From NCBI GenBank assembly GCA_022773945.1, contig JALFNS010000008.1, forward strand, positions 1 to 64,000: a stretch of DNA of 64,000 nt. The letters run 5' to 3'. Positions 35,824 to 43,886 of this stretch are shown here, piece after piece. Position 1 is the first letter of the stretch. Each line of letters opens with the position of its first letter. The stretch is from Clostridiales bacterium (GTDB lineage: Bacteria; Bacillota; Clostridia; Peptostreptococcales; Anaerovoracaceae). The notes under the pieces are model-generated. The model saw only the letters and a list, made by a program, of their open reading frames with translations, searched no databases and was not told where the DNA came from. The translations under genes were made by a program, and so were the position numbers.

Positions 35824-37095
35824 ATGAAGACAATCGCAGCACTGCTTGAGAGGACAAATAACATAAACCGCAGCGCCTATGTGTGGAACGCGCTGAACGC
35901 TGTAATATCGGCACTTCAGAATCCTGTGATTCTACTGGTCATGACCAGGACCAACGGGATATATGATGCCGGTATATTTTCTATTGCCTTTGCCATAGCA
36001 ACGCTTATGCTCTATGTGGGACTGTACGGTCTGAGGAGATTCCAGTCTTCGGATCTCCACAACAAGTACACCTTCAGCGAGTACCACGGCATGAGAATAC
36101 TGACATGCACTCTCATGATATTCGTCAGCGCGATATACTGTCTTTACGGAATGATATTCACGGGATATTCCACGGAGAAGGCCCTGGTAATCTTCATGAT
36201 ATGCATAGTCAAGGTCTGCCAGGCCTACTCCGATGTTTATCACGGATGTATGCAGCAGCAGGGAAGACTGGACGTGGCGACCAAGTCCTCTGCGGTCAGA
36301 TACACCTTCGAGATGCTTGCATATGTGGTGCTTCTCATAATAACGAAGAACCTGCTCCTGTCAACGGCGGCCTTCATGGCGGCATCCATAATCGGGCTTC
36401 TGCTGACATCGGTGAACGCAGGCCGGAACTACTGCACGTACAGGCCGTCCTTCAGATGGGAGAAGATAAAGGGCTTGGCAATTGAGGGCTTCCCGCTCTT
36501 CGCCAGCCTTTTCCTGAACATGTACATAAGCAATGCGCCCAAGTACGCCATAGATGATTTTCTCACCGAGGATGTGCAGGCTCTGTACAATATGATATTC
36601 ATGCCGGCCTTCGCGGTCATGCTCATAGCGAATTTCATATTCAACCCTATACTGACAACATATGCGGAGCTGTGGCTGGACAAGACGAAGGAGTCTCTGA
36701 GGAAATTAAAAAAACACATCATTAAGCAGATGTGCGTTGTTGCAGGGCTGACTCTGCTCGGTCTGGCAGTTGCGGCAACCATAGGAATACCGGTGCTCTC
36801 GCTTATCTTCGGCGTGGATCTGAGCGAATACAGACTTGAGCTCTGCGTTGTGATGATAGGTGGAGGGGCTCTGGCCTACGCTACTTACTTCAGCACGGTT
36901 ATTACCGTAATCAGACTGCAGAACACCCTGATAGTATGCTACGGCATAGTTGCCCTGGGAGCCAGGCTTCTTTCCGGGTTCTTCGTCATGAACTACGGCA
37001 TTATGGGAGCCGCCGCCATGTACGCCTTTCTCATGACAATACTGGCACTCATGCTCTTCGTGATAACCGTCTGGGGAATAAAAATAAAGAGGTAG
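35824..37095 (+). CDS. Wzx-like polysaccharide flippase (MOP superfamily)
   Basis: This 423-residue protein has about 12 predicted helices and the general pattern of MATE-like polysaccharide biosynthesis proteins, including the basic N-terminal stretch before helix 1 and the paired hydrophobic blocks separated by a loop near residue 290. It would flip undecaprenyl-diphosphate-linked repeat units across the membrane. It begins four bases after the preceding membrane protein without a strong ribosome site, so it relies on coupling. Its stop codon is two bases from the convergent ATP-grasp gene, with no room for a terminator. Having both Wzx and an SMR pair suggests two different lipid-linked cargos. 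Confidence 0.75.
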   Translation: MKTIAALLERTNNINRSAYVWNALNAVISALQNPVILLVMTRTNGIYDAGIFSIAFAIATLMLYVGLYGLRRFQSSDLHNKYTFSEYHGMRILTCTLMIFVSAIYCLYGMIFTGYSTEKALVIFMICIVKVCQAYSDVYHGCMQQQGRLDVATKSSAVRYTFEMLAYVVLLIITKNLLLSTAAFMAASIIGLLLTSVNAGRNYCTYRPSFRWEKIKGLAIEGFPLFASLFLNMYISNAPKYAIDDFLTEDVQALYNMIFMPAFAVMLIANFIFNPILTTYAELWLDKTKESLRKLKKHIIKQMCVVAGLTLLGLAVAATIGIPVLSLIFGVDLSEYRLELCVVMIGGGALAYATYFSTVITVIRLQNTLIVCYGIVALGARLLSGFFVMNYGIMGAAAMYAFLMTILALMLFVITVWGIKIKR

Positions 37096-37097
37096 AA

Positions 37098-38300
37098 TCA
37101 CTCTACCTCAATGCTTATATTCTCCAGCGCGCGGTTAAGCGTGTCCACCGCAGCCTCAAGGGTTTCACCTCTGGTTATGACATGACCTATGCGATGAGGC
37201 CCCACCTTGAATTTGTGGACTTCATCACCGGGCTTGTAGTCAAACTGTATATCAACGATATCCGGATTCTCCGGATTTTTGTTTTCCTGTGATTTGATGT
37301 GCCCGTCTTTGTCGGCCATGAGAAGCATGCTGGCGTTGGGAACTCCCGCGTATCCCTCGGCAGGACTGCCGTCTCCCGCATTGAAATCAACATCCTCTCC
37401 GAGAGCGGTCAGCAGAATCTTCTCGTAGTAGTCATATCCGTAGAATATTGAAACCAGCTCGGCCAGGCAAGTGGCTCCGCTGCGTCCTCCGATTTCCAGA
37501 ACGTATGTCTTGCCGTCCTTCATTATGAAGTCAGCGTTTATGGCGCAGTTGTCAAGACCCATGGCTCTGATGGCAAGACGGAGCTGATCCTTCACATCGT
37601 ATTCAACCTCAGGGGCAAGCCTGTACGGTGCATAGTGACCGACAGGAACTCCCGTGTCGCCTTTGAAGACGTAGTCCCCGTGAGGGAGTATGAACTGAAC
37701 CTCTCCGTCCTTGACGAAGGCCTGAGCTCCGAACTCCTCGCCCTCGATAAACTCCTCGACGATGAAGTAATTGGAACGTGTATTGTCAAGCACGCTGTTT
37801 CTGGCGCTGTCAAACTCCTCCGGGGAGTTCACCTTGATTATACCCCGGCTTCCGGAGGAATCGACGGATTTGAACATCACAGGGAAGTGGAGATCCGCCA
37901 GCTTGTCCTTGTAATGTTCGTCATCAAAGGAAATCTTCCTGAAGCGTGCCGTGCGGACACCGTATTTCTCGTAGCAGCTCTTCATGAGGAGCTTGTCCGT
38001 GGCGATCTCGGCTGACTTGAATCCGAGACCCTTCAGTCCGAGAGTATCGCAGACTCTGCCTATGGTGATTACAGCCACATCGGTCCCTGTGGTGATGATG
38101 CCGTCAATCTTCTCGCGCCGTGCTATGCTCAGAATTCTGGCATAATCCGTCGTGTTCTCGTAATACACCTTGTCCGCCAGCTCGAAGCCGGGATAGTTGC
38201 CCCGGATGCTTGCGACGATGGTGTAGAGTCCCATCCTCTTGGCCGTTTTAATAAGGGGAACCTGATATATACCGGCTCCCAGAATAAGAATCTTCTTCAT
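37098..38300 (-). CDS. ATP-grasp ligase paired with GT2 (first cassette)
   Basis: This is a 400-residue carbamoyl-phosphate-synthase-like ATP-grasp protein. The N-terminal domain is Rossmann-like (KKILILGAGIYQVPLIKTAK), the central ATP-grasp has FPVMFKSVDSSGSRGI, EEFIEGEEFGAQAF and the metal-binding INADFIMKDG/VLEIGGRSGAT, and a C-terminal beta domain closes it. Such enzymes make acyl-phosphates and join a carboxylate to an amine. Start ATG 38300 follows AGGGGGAAA; the open frame extends 126 bases upstream into the GT2 gene. It lies two bases after GT2 on the same strand, and the same pairing recurs at 60.8-63.0 kb, so the ligase probably acts on the product of its GT2 partner. Confidence 0.75.
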   Translation of the reverse strand: MKKILILGAGIYQVPLIKTAKRMGLYTIVASIRGNYPGFELADKVYYENTTDYARILSIARREKIDGIITTGTDVAVITIGRVCDTLGLKGLGFKSAEIATDKLLMKSCYEKYGVRTARFRKISFDDEHYKDKLADLHFPVMFKSVDSSGSRGIIKVNSPEEFDSARNSVLDNTRSNYFIVEEFIEGEEFGAQAFVKDGEVQFILPHGDYVFKGDTGVPVGHYAPYRLAPEVEYDVKDQLRLAIRAMGLDNCAINADFIMKDGKTYVLEIGGRSGATCLAELVSIFYGYDYYEKILLTALGEDVDFNAGDGSPAEGYAGVPNASMLLMADKDGHIKSQENKNPENPDIVDIQFDYKPGDEVHKFKVGPHRIGHVITRGETLEAAVDTLNRALENISIEVE

Positions 38301-38302
38301 AG

Positions 38303-39232
38303 TTATTTCCCCCTGTAAATATTTCTGACCACGAACTGCGGATTGTTTGTCATTCCCAGATACATTCGCCCCAGATATTCTCCTATGAGTCCCAGGAAGA
38401 GAAGTATCAGTCCCGAGAAAAAGCATATGCTCACAATCATTGAATACCAGCCGATGGCAGCCGTCGGTGCCAGCAGCTTTTTGAGAATAATCGCCGCGGC
38501 GCCCAGTATGCTGAGCAGAGAGAAGAACAGCCCCGTGTTTCTGGCCAGACGCAGAGGCACTATAGAAAAGCCCATAACGTTCGACCAGAGTCCCAGAAGC
38601 TTTTTGAAAGTGTATCCGGATTTACCGTGAGCTCTCTCAAAATGCTCAACCGGCACACACTTGATGTTTCTCGTGGTCCGCAGGAAGAGCCCCTGCAGGT
38701 GGGTGTACTGGCTTTTGTACTGCACCACGTAGTCACGGACGAACTTCCTGATAATCCAGAAGCTTGAAGTCTTAAGCTCCTTCGGCTTGCCGATGAGAAT
38801 CCTGAAGGACATGTAGTTGACCCAGCTGCCGAATCTGCGGAAGCCGGATTCCTTCTTTTTCTCGTAGTAGCCGTAGACTATATCATGACCCTCGTCAAAA
38901 GCATCGAAGAGCTTGCCCAGCTGGGACGGGTGCGTCTGCATATCATCATCCATAGCTATGAGAACGTCGCCCCGGGCATAATTTAATCCGGCCATCACCG
39001 CATTGTGCTGACCGGCATTCTGAGCGAGTTCTATAACAGTCACGAAGGAGTACTCCTCCGACAGCTCCTTCAGCACATCCAGAGTGCTGCCGCCGTCCGG
39101 CGAGAAGTCGTCAACGAGAACGAATTCGTAAGGTGTCCTGCCGAGTCTGTCCAGCTCGGCGGAGGTTTCCTCAACCACCTGACGGATGGTGTGCGCTGAT
39201 TTGTAACATGGTATTATCACTGAATATAACAT
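38303..39232 (-). CDS. GT2 polyprenyl-phosphate glycosyltransferase (ArnC/CsbB/GtrB-like)
   Basis: This 309-residue membrane-bound glycosyltransferase has a GT2 domain (about 1-225: SVIIPCYKS, FVLVDDFSPDGG, AQNAGQHNAVMAG, AMDDDMQTHPSQ) and two C-terminal membrane helices, ending in the family-type IGEYLGRMYLGM. The GQHNA and DDDLQ/DDDMQ motifs and the two-helix tail are those of enzymes that load a sugar onto undecaprenyl phosphate, such as ArnC, GtrB and CsbB. It is followed by an ATP-grasp gene. The ATG at 39232 has no ribosome site and lies two bases after a predicted transcription start, so the mRNA appears leaderless. Confidence 0.88.
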   Translation of the reverse strand: MLYSVIIPCYKSAHTIRQVVEETSAELDRLGRTPYEFVLVDDFSPDGGSTLDVLKELSEEYSFVTVIELAQNAGQHNAVMAGLNYARGDVLIAMDDDMQTHPSQLGKLFDAFDEGHDIVYGYYEKKKESGFRRFGSWVNYMSFRILIGKPKELKTSSFWIIRKFVRDYVVQYKSQYTHLQGLFLRTTRNIKCVPVEHFERAHGKSGYTFKKLLGLWSNVMGFSIVPLRLARNTGLFFSLLSILGAAAIILKKLLAPTAAIGWYSMIVSICFFSGLILLFLGLIGEYLGRMYLGMTNNPQFVVRNIYRGK

Positions 39233-39241
39233 AATACAGTC

Positions 39242-39270
39242 ATTTTAATATATTTGACACCAATTAGCAA
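39242..39270 (-). promoter_or_regulatory. Promoter of the GT2/ATP-grasp pair (leaderless)
   Basis: On the minus strand TTGCTA (39270-39265) and TAAAAT (39247-39242) are 17 bases apart. The start is expected about two bases before the GT2 ATG at 39232. Confidence 0.6.
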
Positions 39271-39286
39271 TGTTATATGGTATAGT
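39254..39286 (+). promoter_or_regulatory. Promoter of the divergent membrane protein gene (leaderless)
   Basis: A perfect TTGACA (39254-39259) is followed by TGGTATAGT (39278-39286), an extended -10 box; the spacer to TATAGT is 21 bases, so recognition may rest on the TGn element or on TATGGT (39276-39281) at 16 bases. The former puts the start on the A of ATG 39293. It overlaps the minus-strand promoter, so the two directions may compete for polymerase. Confidence 0.55.
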
Positions 39287-39292
39287 CTACTT

Positions 39293-40996
39293 ATGAAAAA
39301 ATTTATCACAAACCCATGGATTATATCAATAATAATCAACACAGTCGTGCTTCTGGCGGTCATGCTGCTCACGGACACGGCATACGAAACAAACGATGAT
39401 TACGTCATATCCCTGCGAATTGCGGACGGCTATCCCTACAGCAGCTTCGTGAACTATTTCCTTTGCAGGATGCTCATCGGAATCCAGAGCATGCTGCCCG
39501 GAATCAACGTGTTCACCGTGATGCAGATTTTCGCCTCCTGGGTGAGCTTCGTGTGTATCACGCGTGTCTTCATGGACACGATGAAGAACAGAGGCGTTCT
39601 CACGGTGGCATTCTTCATCATGACGGTCTTCGCGGCGGATCACTACAGCATCCTCCAGTTCACCAGGACATCGGCTCTCATGCTGACCTGCGGCATGCTG
39701 CTTCTGATTCATTCCATGATACAGCGCAAAGGCTTCGGCTGGTACATTATGGCCTTTGCACTGATATACCCGGGAACCTGGATGCGTGATATGAATCTCA
39801 TAGTGGCCATAGGCAGCGCGGGAATATTTCTCGTGGCATGGGTGATAATAAACAGACGGGAGCTGATACCTGAAGGATACCTGAAACCGAAGCGCATTCT
39901 CATCTATGCGGTATGCCTCCTTCTTCTGGGCGGCGCGGCGGGAACCAGCCTTCTGACCACCCATATCAACAACAGCACAGAGGAGCTCGCTGAGTTCTCC
40001 GACTACGACTATTACAGGTCACTGGCGACGGATTACCCTGTCTACGAGGATTACGAGAAGAACAGGGAGGACTACGAGACGGCGGGAATCTCCGAAAACG
40101 ACCTTTACCTCATCAGCAACTGGTATCTGGACTACAACGGTGCGGCATCGGGGGAGAATCTTAAGAAGATCAACGAGATATACAAGTCACACGGAGGAGA
40201 GACCGAGTCTGTGACTGCGGCAGTGAAGGAGGCCGTGAGCGGGTGCCTGGATGACGTGAAGGATTTCAACCGGAGAGGCATGCACCTCATCATAATAGGG
40301 CTGCTGCTCATTGCCGGCATAATCGCGTATAAACCGAGATATCTGCCTTACCTTTTCGGCACATGTCTCTTCGCGGGCGTTCTTTACCTCTACCTGTTCT
40401 ACGTGGGAAGACCTCTCTACAGGGCAACCTATATAGCGGATATAGGAACGATAGTCTGGATGCTCTATTATTTCGACAGCCGGTATCTCAGGAAACGGGA
40501 AGTTGGGAGCGGAGCTCTCAGGGCGGCGGCAGGCCTTTGCATTATCGCACTGGTTGCCTGTCAGGCGCCTGTAATCAAGGCCTCGAAGCAGCTGCACAGC
40601 TACGGGGTCAACAACTGCATTTCGGAGGAAATGGCGGATTTCATCAAAGACAATGAGGAGAATTTCTATGTCTTCGGCAAAGGCACCAGGGGACTCTCCG
40701 AGTATTACGCAACGCCTCTCAGGGTACCGGAAGAAGGGTATCAGAAGAACGCCCTCGGCTTCGGAAGCTGGGGAACGAAATCACCTTACATACTGGACAA
40801 GCTGGAAGCGTACGGCCTGGAGAACACCTTCGAAGATCTGATAGACAATGACAAGGCTTTCCTGTTTGAAGACAAGAATGTGTCCCGCCTTACCGAATAC
40901 ATGAACAAGTGGTACGGCGACAGCTTCGGAGAAATATATCCGGAGAAGGCAGGTGAAGTGGACGGCCACAGCATGTGGCGGATGAGAAGCAGATAG
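39293..40996 (+). CDS. Multipass membrane protein, possible GT-C glycosyltransferase
   Basis: I do not recognise a specific family. The 567 residues have an N-terminal membrane helix, then the acidic pair in YETNDDYVISLRIADGY just outside it, which resembles the Asp-containing first outer loop of GT-C enzymes. About seven more helices follow to residue 220, an extracellular region (220-335) rich in Tyr, Asp and Glu, three or four further helices, and a soluble C-terminal domain (about 445-567). A lipid-linked-sugar-dependent transferase that decorates a wall polymer would fit. The first ATG 39254 in the frame is the -35 box region; ATG 39293 is the plausible start, without a ribosome site. 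It ends flush against the convergent acyltransferase gene. Confidence 0.55.
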   Translation: MKKFITNPWIISIIINTVVLLAVMLLTDTAYETNDDYVISLRIADGYPYSSFVNYFLCRMLIGIQSMLPGINVFTVMQIFASWVSFVCITRVFMDTMKNRGVLTVAFFIMTVFAADHYSILQFTRTSALMLTCGMLLLIHSMIQRKGFGWYIMAFALIYPGTWMRDMNLIVAIGSAGIFLVAWVIINRRELIPEGYLKPKRILIYAVCLLLLGGAAGTSLLTTHINNSTEELAEFSDYDYYRSLATDYPVYEDYEKNREDYETAGISENDLYLISNWYLDYNGAASGENLKKINEIYKSHGGETESVTAAVKEAVSGCLDDVKDFNRRGMHLIIIGLLLIAGIIAYKPRYLPYLFGTCLFAGVLYLYLFYVGRPLYRATYIADIGTIVWMLYYFDSRYLRKREVGSGALRAAAGLCIIALVACQAPVIKASKQLHSYGVNNCISEEMADFIKDNEENFYVFGKGTRGLSEYYATPLRVPEEGYQKNALGFGSWGTKSPYILDKLEAYGLENTFEDLIDNDKAFLFEDKNVSRLTEYMNKWYGDSFGEIYPEKAGEVDGHSMWRMRSR

Positions 40997-42022
40997 CTAC
41001 TTCTTTTTCCTGCCGATAAGCCATGGCAGATAACGTTCAACAATATATGCCGCAGGAATCAGCACTATGAATATTACCAGAGCGGCGAGAACAGGCGCTT
41101 CCGACACGAAGGCCTTCGTGACAGGGCTGAGAGTGTTCATGGCGATTATACCAAGCTCATGCAGGCAGAGATACACAACCGTATTTCTGCCTATCAGTTT
41201 AAATGGAGGCAGAGCGGGTACGGTCAGAGATATGACGTAGAACATGAGACTGAAGGCCAGCACCGCGATGAGAAACAGGACGAAATTGCCGTAGTGGTTG
41301 AGGCCCATGGTTATTTTCACGTTTCTGCCGGCGGCGAGGAAGCCGATCAGGAATAATGCCGCAATCCACAGAACCGGCATGCGTCTAAGCACATCGAACC
41401 TGTCCCTGTTCTTCATGAAGAGATATCCGAACATGAGAAGCATGGCGGCGACAGGCACCGTGGACAGATGCCACGGGTAGAGAAGGTTTATTGAATCGAA
41501 ACGCGAAATTACGTAGCCGATGATTCCCATAATCATGCCTGTTGCGAAAAGCGGCACGCTGCGGTCTCTGCAAAGCCTTATCATGGCGAACATGAGCAGA
41601 GTTGCCAGGAACAGCGTGGTCAGAAACCATGAAGCGGATATGGGCAGGGATGACCATGTCGGATTTGAGTAGACTATGGCCGTAAGAAGTCCCGTCAGGC
41701 TGCCGGCTTCAGGGTCGAAGAATCTGAAGTAACAGAGCCAGAGGGGGATTGTGAGCAGATTGAATATGAGATAAGGCAGGAGCAGCGTTCTGCACTTGTT
41801 CTTGAAAATGTCCGCAAATGAGTATTCACGGCGGGAGAGCTGCAGATGCAGCGTCATACCCGACACTATGAAAAAGAGGGGCATATGAAACGAATATATG
41901 TAGAACTTCAGCGATCCGGCTGCATCGTTTGTGGCGGCATGGCCGCATATTACCGCGAACATGGCCAGGCATTTAAGAACGTCCAGCCAGTCCAGTCTGT
42001 TGTTTGTGTCGATATTTTTCAT
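40997..42022 (-). CDS. Acyltransferase 3-family membrane protein
   Basis: This protein of 341 residues belongs to the acyltransferase-3 family (OafA/OatA type), which moves acyl groups onto extracellular glycans. It has about ten helices and family marks LDWLDVLKCLAMFAVICGHA near the N-terminus, including the catalytic-type His in CGHA, and FHMPLFFIVSGM in the next segment. No SGNH domain is attached. It likely O-acetylates a sugar of the surface glycan or teichoic acid. Its promoter places the transcript start on the A of the start codon. It converges with the upstream membrane gene; their stop codons abut. Confidence 0.85.
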   Translation of the reverse strand: MKNIDTNNRLDWLDVLKCLAMFAVICGHAATNDAAGSLKFYIYSFHMPLFFIVSGMTLHLQLSRREYSFADIFKNKCRTLLLPYLIFNLLTIPLWLCYFRFFDPEAGSLTGLLTAIVYSNPTWSSLPISASWFLTTLFLATLLMFAMIRLCRDRSVPLFATGMIMGIIGYVISRFDSINLLYPWHLSTVPVAAMLLMFGYLFMKNRDRFDVLRRMPVLWIAALFLIGFLAAGRNVKITMGLNHYGNFVLFLIAVLAFSLMFYVISLTVPALPPFKLIGRNTVVYLCLHELGIIAMNTLSPVTKAFVSEAPVLAALVIFIVLIPAAYIVERYLPWLIGRKKK

Positions 42023-42028
42023 GCCCTA

Positions 42029-42057
42029 ATTATATATTAACAAAAGATAAGAATCAA
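42029..42057 (-). promoter_or_regulatory. Promoter of the acyltransferase gene (leaderless)
   Basis: On the minus strand TTGATT (42057-42052) and TATAAT (42034-42029) are exactly 17 bases apart, and the -10 box ends six bases before the ATG. Transcription at the usual +7 distance begins on the A of that ATG, and there is no ribosome site. Confidence 0.75.
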
Positions 42058-42071
42058 CGTGGCTCAATCGG

Positions 42072-42100
42072 TTGATTTTGGAATGTGCCTTTGTTAGAAT
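42072..42100 (+). promoter_or_regulatory. Promoter of the L,D-transpeptidase gene
   Basis: TTGATT (42072-42077) and TAGAAT (42095-42100) have a 17-base spacer, with TG at 42092-42093 forming an extended -10. The -35 hexamers of this and the minus-strand promoter form an inverted repeat AATCAAC-N12-GTTGATT, a possible regulator site. Confidence 0.7.
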
Positions 42101-42145
42101 GGTATCAGGTGTGATAACTTTTTGAATAACAACAAGGGGAAGAAA

Positions 42146-43723
42146 ATGAACAACATCAAGAGAAAAATAATCGTGTTCATCACGTCCTTCGTAATGCTGG
42201 CGACAACAGGCGCCGGTGTTTTCGCTGCGGACGGAATCAATACGGACGGTGAAGACATTACAGAGCCGGCAACACAGGTTACCGAGCCGACTGCGGAACC
42301 GGTTGTTGAAGAAACGGATACAGAAGGGGACATTGAAGAGCCTGAAGAGAGTCTGACGCCTTTTGAGACGGTCACTCCGATTAATCTCACGGCGACCTTG
42401 AGCGGTAACAACGCTGTTGTCCTCAAGTGGACAGCATCGGAGGGAGCGACTTATGACATCAAGTACGTTGTTAAGGGAGCGGATGATTCAACGGCTAAAG
42501 TTATAGAGAATGTGACTCCGGTCAACGGCAGTTATACGGTTTCGAATCTGAGCGTATGGACTGAGTATGTATTCCGCATTCGCGTTCACTCAGATACAGT
42601 TCCTGCTGAATTCAGCGGAGAGGTAAGCTGCAAGACAAGTACTAAGGTTACGGGGCTTAAGACGTACTCATCATACAAGTCTGTTGTTCTCGAATGGCCT
42701 GCTGTAAGCGGAGCTACTGGGTACATTATCCAGAAGGGAAGTACCACATCCAACATGGGAAGACTCAGGCTGGTGTCGAAGTATGTCAGCAACTCGGAGT
42801 ATTTGGAAAGCGGCGGAATATGTCAGTTCACCGACACCAGCGGATACTCGGAACACCGCAATTACAGCAAGGTTACGACCGGCTACTATTACAATGTCAT
42901 AGCGGTTAAGTTCGATGTGACTCCGGGAACGAAAATCACCGAGGCCACAGCTCTGTCGAGAGCCGGCGCATCAACGGGAATCAAGGCCGCAGCATCTGCG
43001 ACAAGCGGCAAGTCCTACTGCGTGAGAACCATGTTCTACAAGGTGTATCCGAAGATGAACAGGAAGCTCACCAGCAAGAACAAGGTTAACGGTAAGCGTA
43101 AGACGAAAACCTTCAGCAAGTCAAAGGCGATTTACTGCTACGGGTACACGGCGGGCTGCTATTACTTCATGGACGGGAATTACAGATTCAGAATATCCAG
43201 AATCAATACGAAAGGCCAGAAGGTTTACTATCACGGTCAGAAGGCCGCCAACTATTCCTACAAGGAAGCTGAACTCTTCGTCAACAGATACATGAAGACA
43301 GGCGGCATGTCCAAACCGACCAAGACGGGCTACTGCATCTGGGTAAGTTTCTACGACCAGCATTCATACATTCTTCAGTACAAGAACGGCAAGTGGGTGA
43401 TGGCAACGAAGGGGTCCAAGCCTACAACCGGTAGCGCTAAAAATAAAGCCTGGAAGTGGAGCACCAGAGACTGGGAGAGCTCGACAGGTAAGGCCTCGAC
43501 GCCTTCCTACACGGGCAACAACCGGATTAACAGCTACCGCGTATCCAGACTCAAGGGCATACCGTATTGGAACGGCTACCACGGCAAGAACGGTTACCAC
43601 GGTAAACAGTCCTACTATCCACTCGGCAAACCGGCATCTCATGGCTGCATCAGAAACGCCAACGAGAACGCCAAGAAGATATGGGATATGAAGTTTATCG
43701 GAACACCGGTGATTTGTTATTAG
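42146..43723 (+). CDS. Secreted L,D-transpeptidase (YkuD family) with fibronectin-III-like repeats
   Basis: The 525-residue protein has a signal peptide (about 1-25, ending GVFAADG), a linker rich in Thr, Glu and Pro (25-75), two fibronectin-type-III-like modules (about 75-280; NLTATLSGNNAVVLKW, TGLKTYSSYKSVVLEW) and a C-terminal YkuD domain with the active-site motif SHGCIRN close to the end. It should cross-link peptidoglycan by 3-3 bonds or attach a protein to the wall. ATG 42146 follows AAGGGGAAG; TTG 42122 is less likely. It has its own promoter, divergent from the acyltransferase, and a strong terminator, so it is a single-gene unit. Confidence 0.88.
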   Translation: MNNIKRKIIVFITSFVMLATTGAGVFAADGINTDGEDITEPATQVTEPTAEPVVEETDTEGDIEEPEESLTPFETVTPINLTATLSGNNAVVLKWTASEGATYDIKYVVKGADDSTAKVIENVTPVNGSYTVSNLSVWTEYVFRIRVHSDTVPAEFSGEVSCKTSTKVTGLKTYSSYKSVVLEWPAVSGATGYIIQKGSTTSNMGRLRLVSKYVSNSEYLESGGICQFTDTSGYSEHRNYSKVTTGYYYNVIAVKFDVTPGTKITEATALSRAGASTGIKAAASATSGKSYCVRTMFYKVYPKMNRKLTSKNKVNGKRKTKTFSKSKAIYCYGYTAGCYYFMDGNYRFRISRINTKGQKVYYHGQKAANYSYKEAELFVNRYMKTGGMSKPTKTGYCIWVSFYDQHSYILQYKNGKWVMATKGSKPTTGSAKNKAWKWSTRDWESSTGKASTPSYTGNNRINSYRVSRLKGIPYWNGYHGKNGYHGKQSYYPLGKPASHGCIRNANENAKKIWDMKFIGTPVICY

Positions 43724-43740
43724 CGAATAAACTGCAAAGA

Positions 43741-43770
43741 AGGGGCTGCATTAGGTTGCAGCCTCTTTTT
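43741..43770 (+). terminator. Rho-independent terminator after the L,D-transpeptidase gene
   Basis: AGGGGCTGCA (43741-43750) pairs with TGCAGCCTCT (43757-43766), with one G-T pair, around loop TTAGGT and runs into TTTTT. Confidence 0.9.
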
Positions 43771-43807
43771 AGTATTCGTTTTTTTTGAAACAAGAAACAA
43801 GGATGAA

Positions 43808-43816
43808 TGATATAAT
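43808..43816 (+). promoter_or_regulatory. Extended -10 promoter of the large surface-protein gene
   Basis: TGATATAAT is a TGn-extended -10 box; TTGAAA (43785-43790) lies 20 bases upstream, wider than usual. Transcription should start near 43823, leaving about 64 bases before the ATG. Confidence 0.5.
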
Positions 43817-43886
43817 CTTCGCGTGAGTTAATGTTAGAAAACAAAGCTTGGTATAACCATATTAGAAAAGTTGTAGAGCGAAGAAG

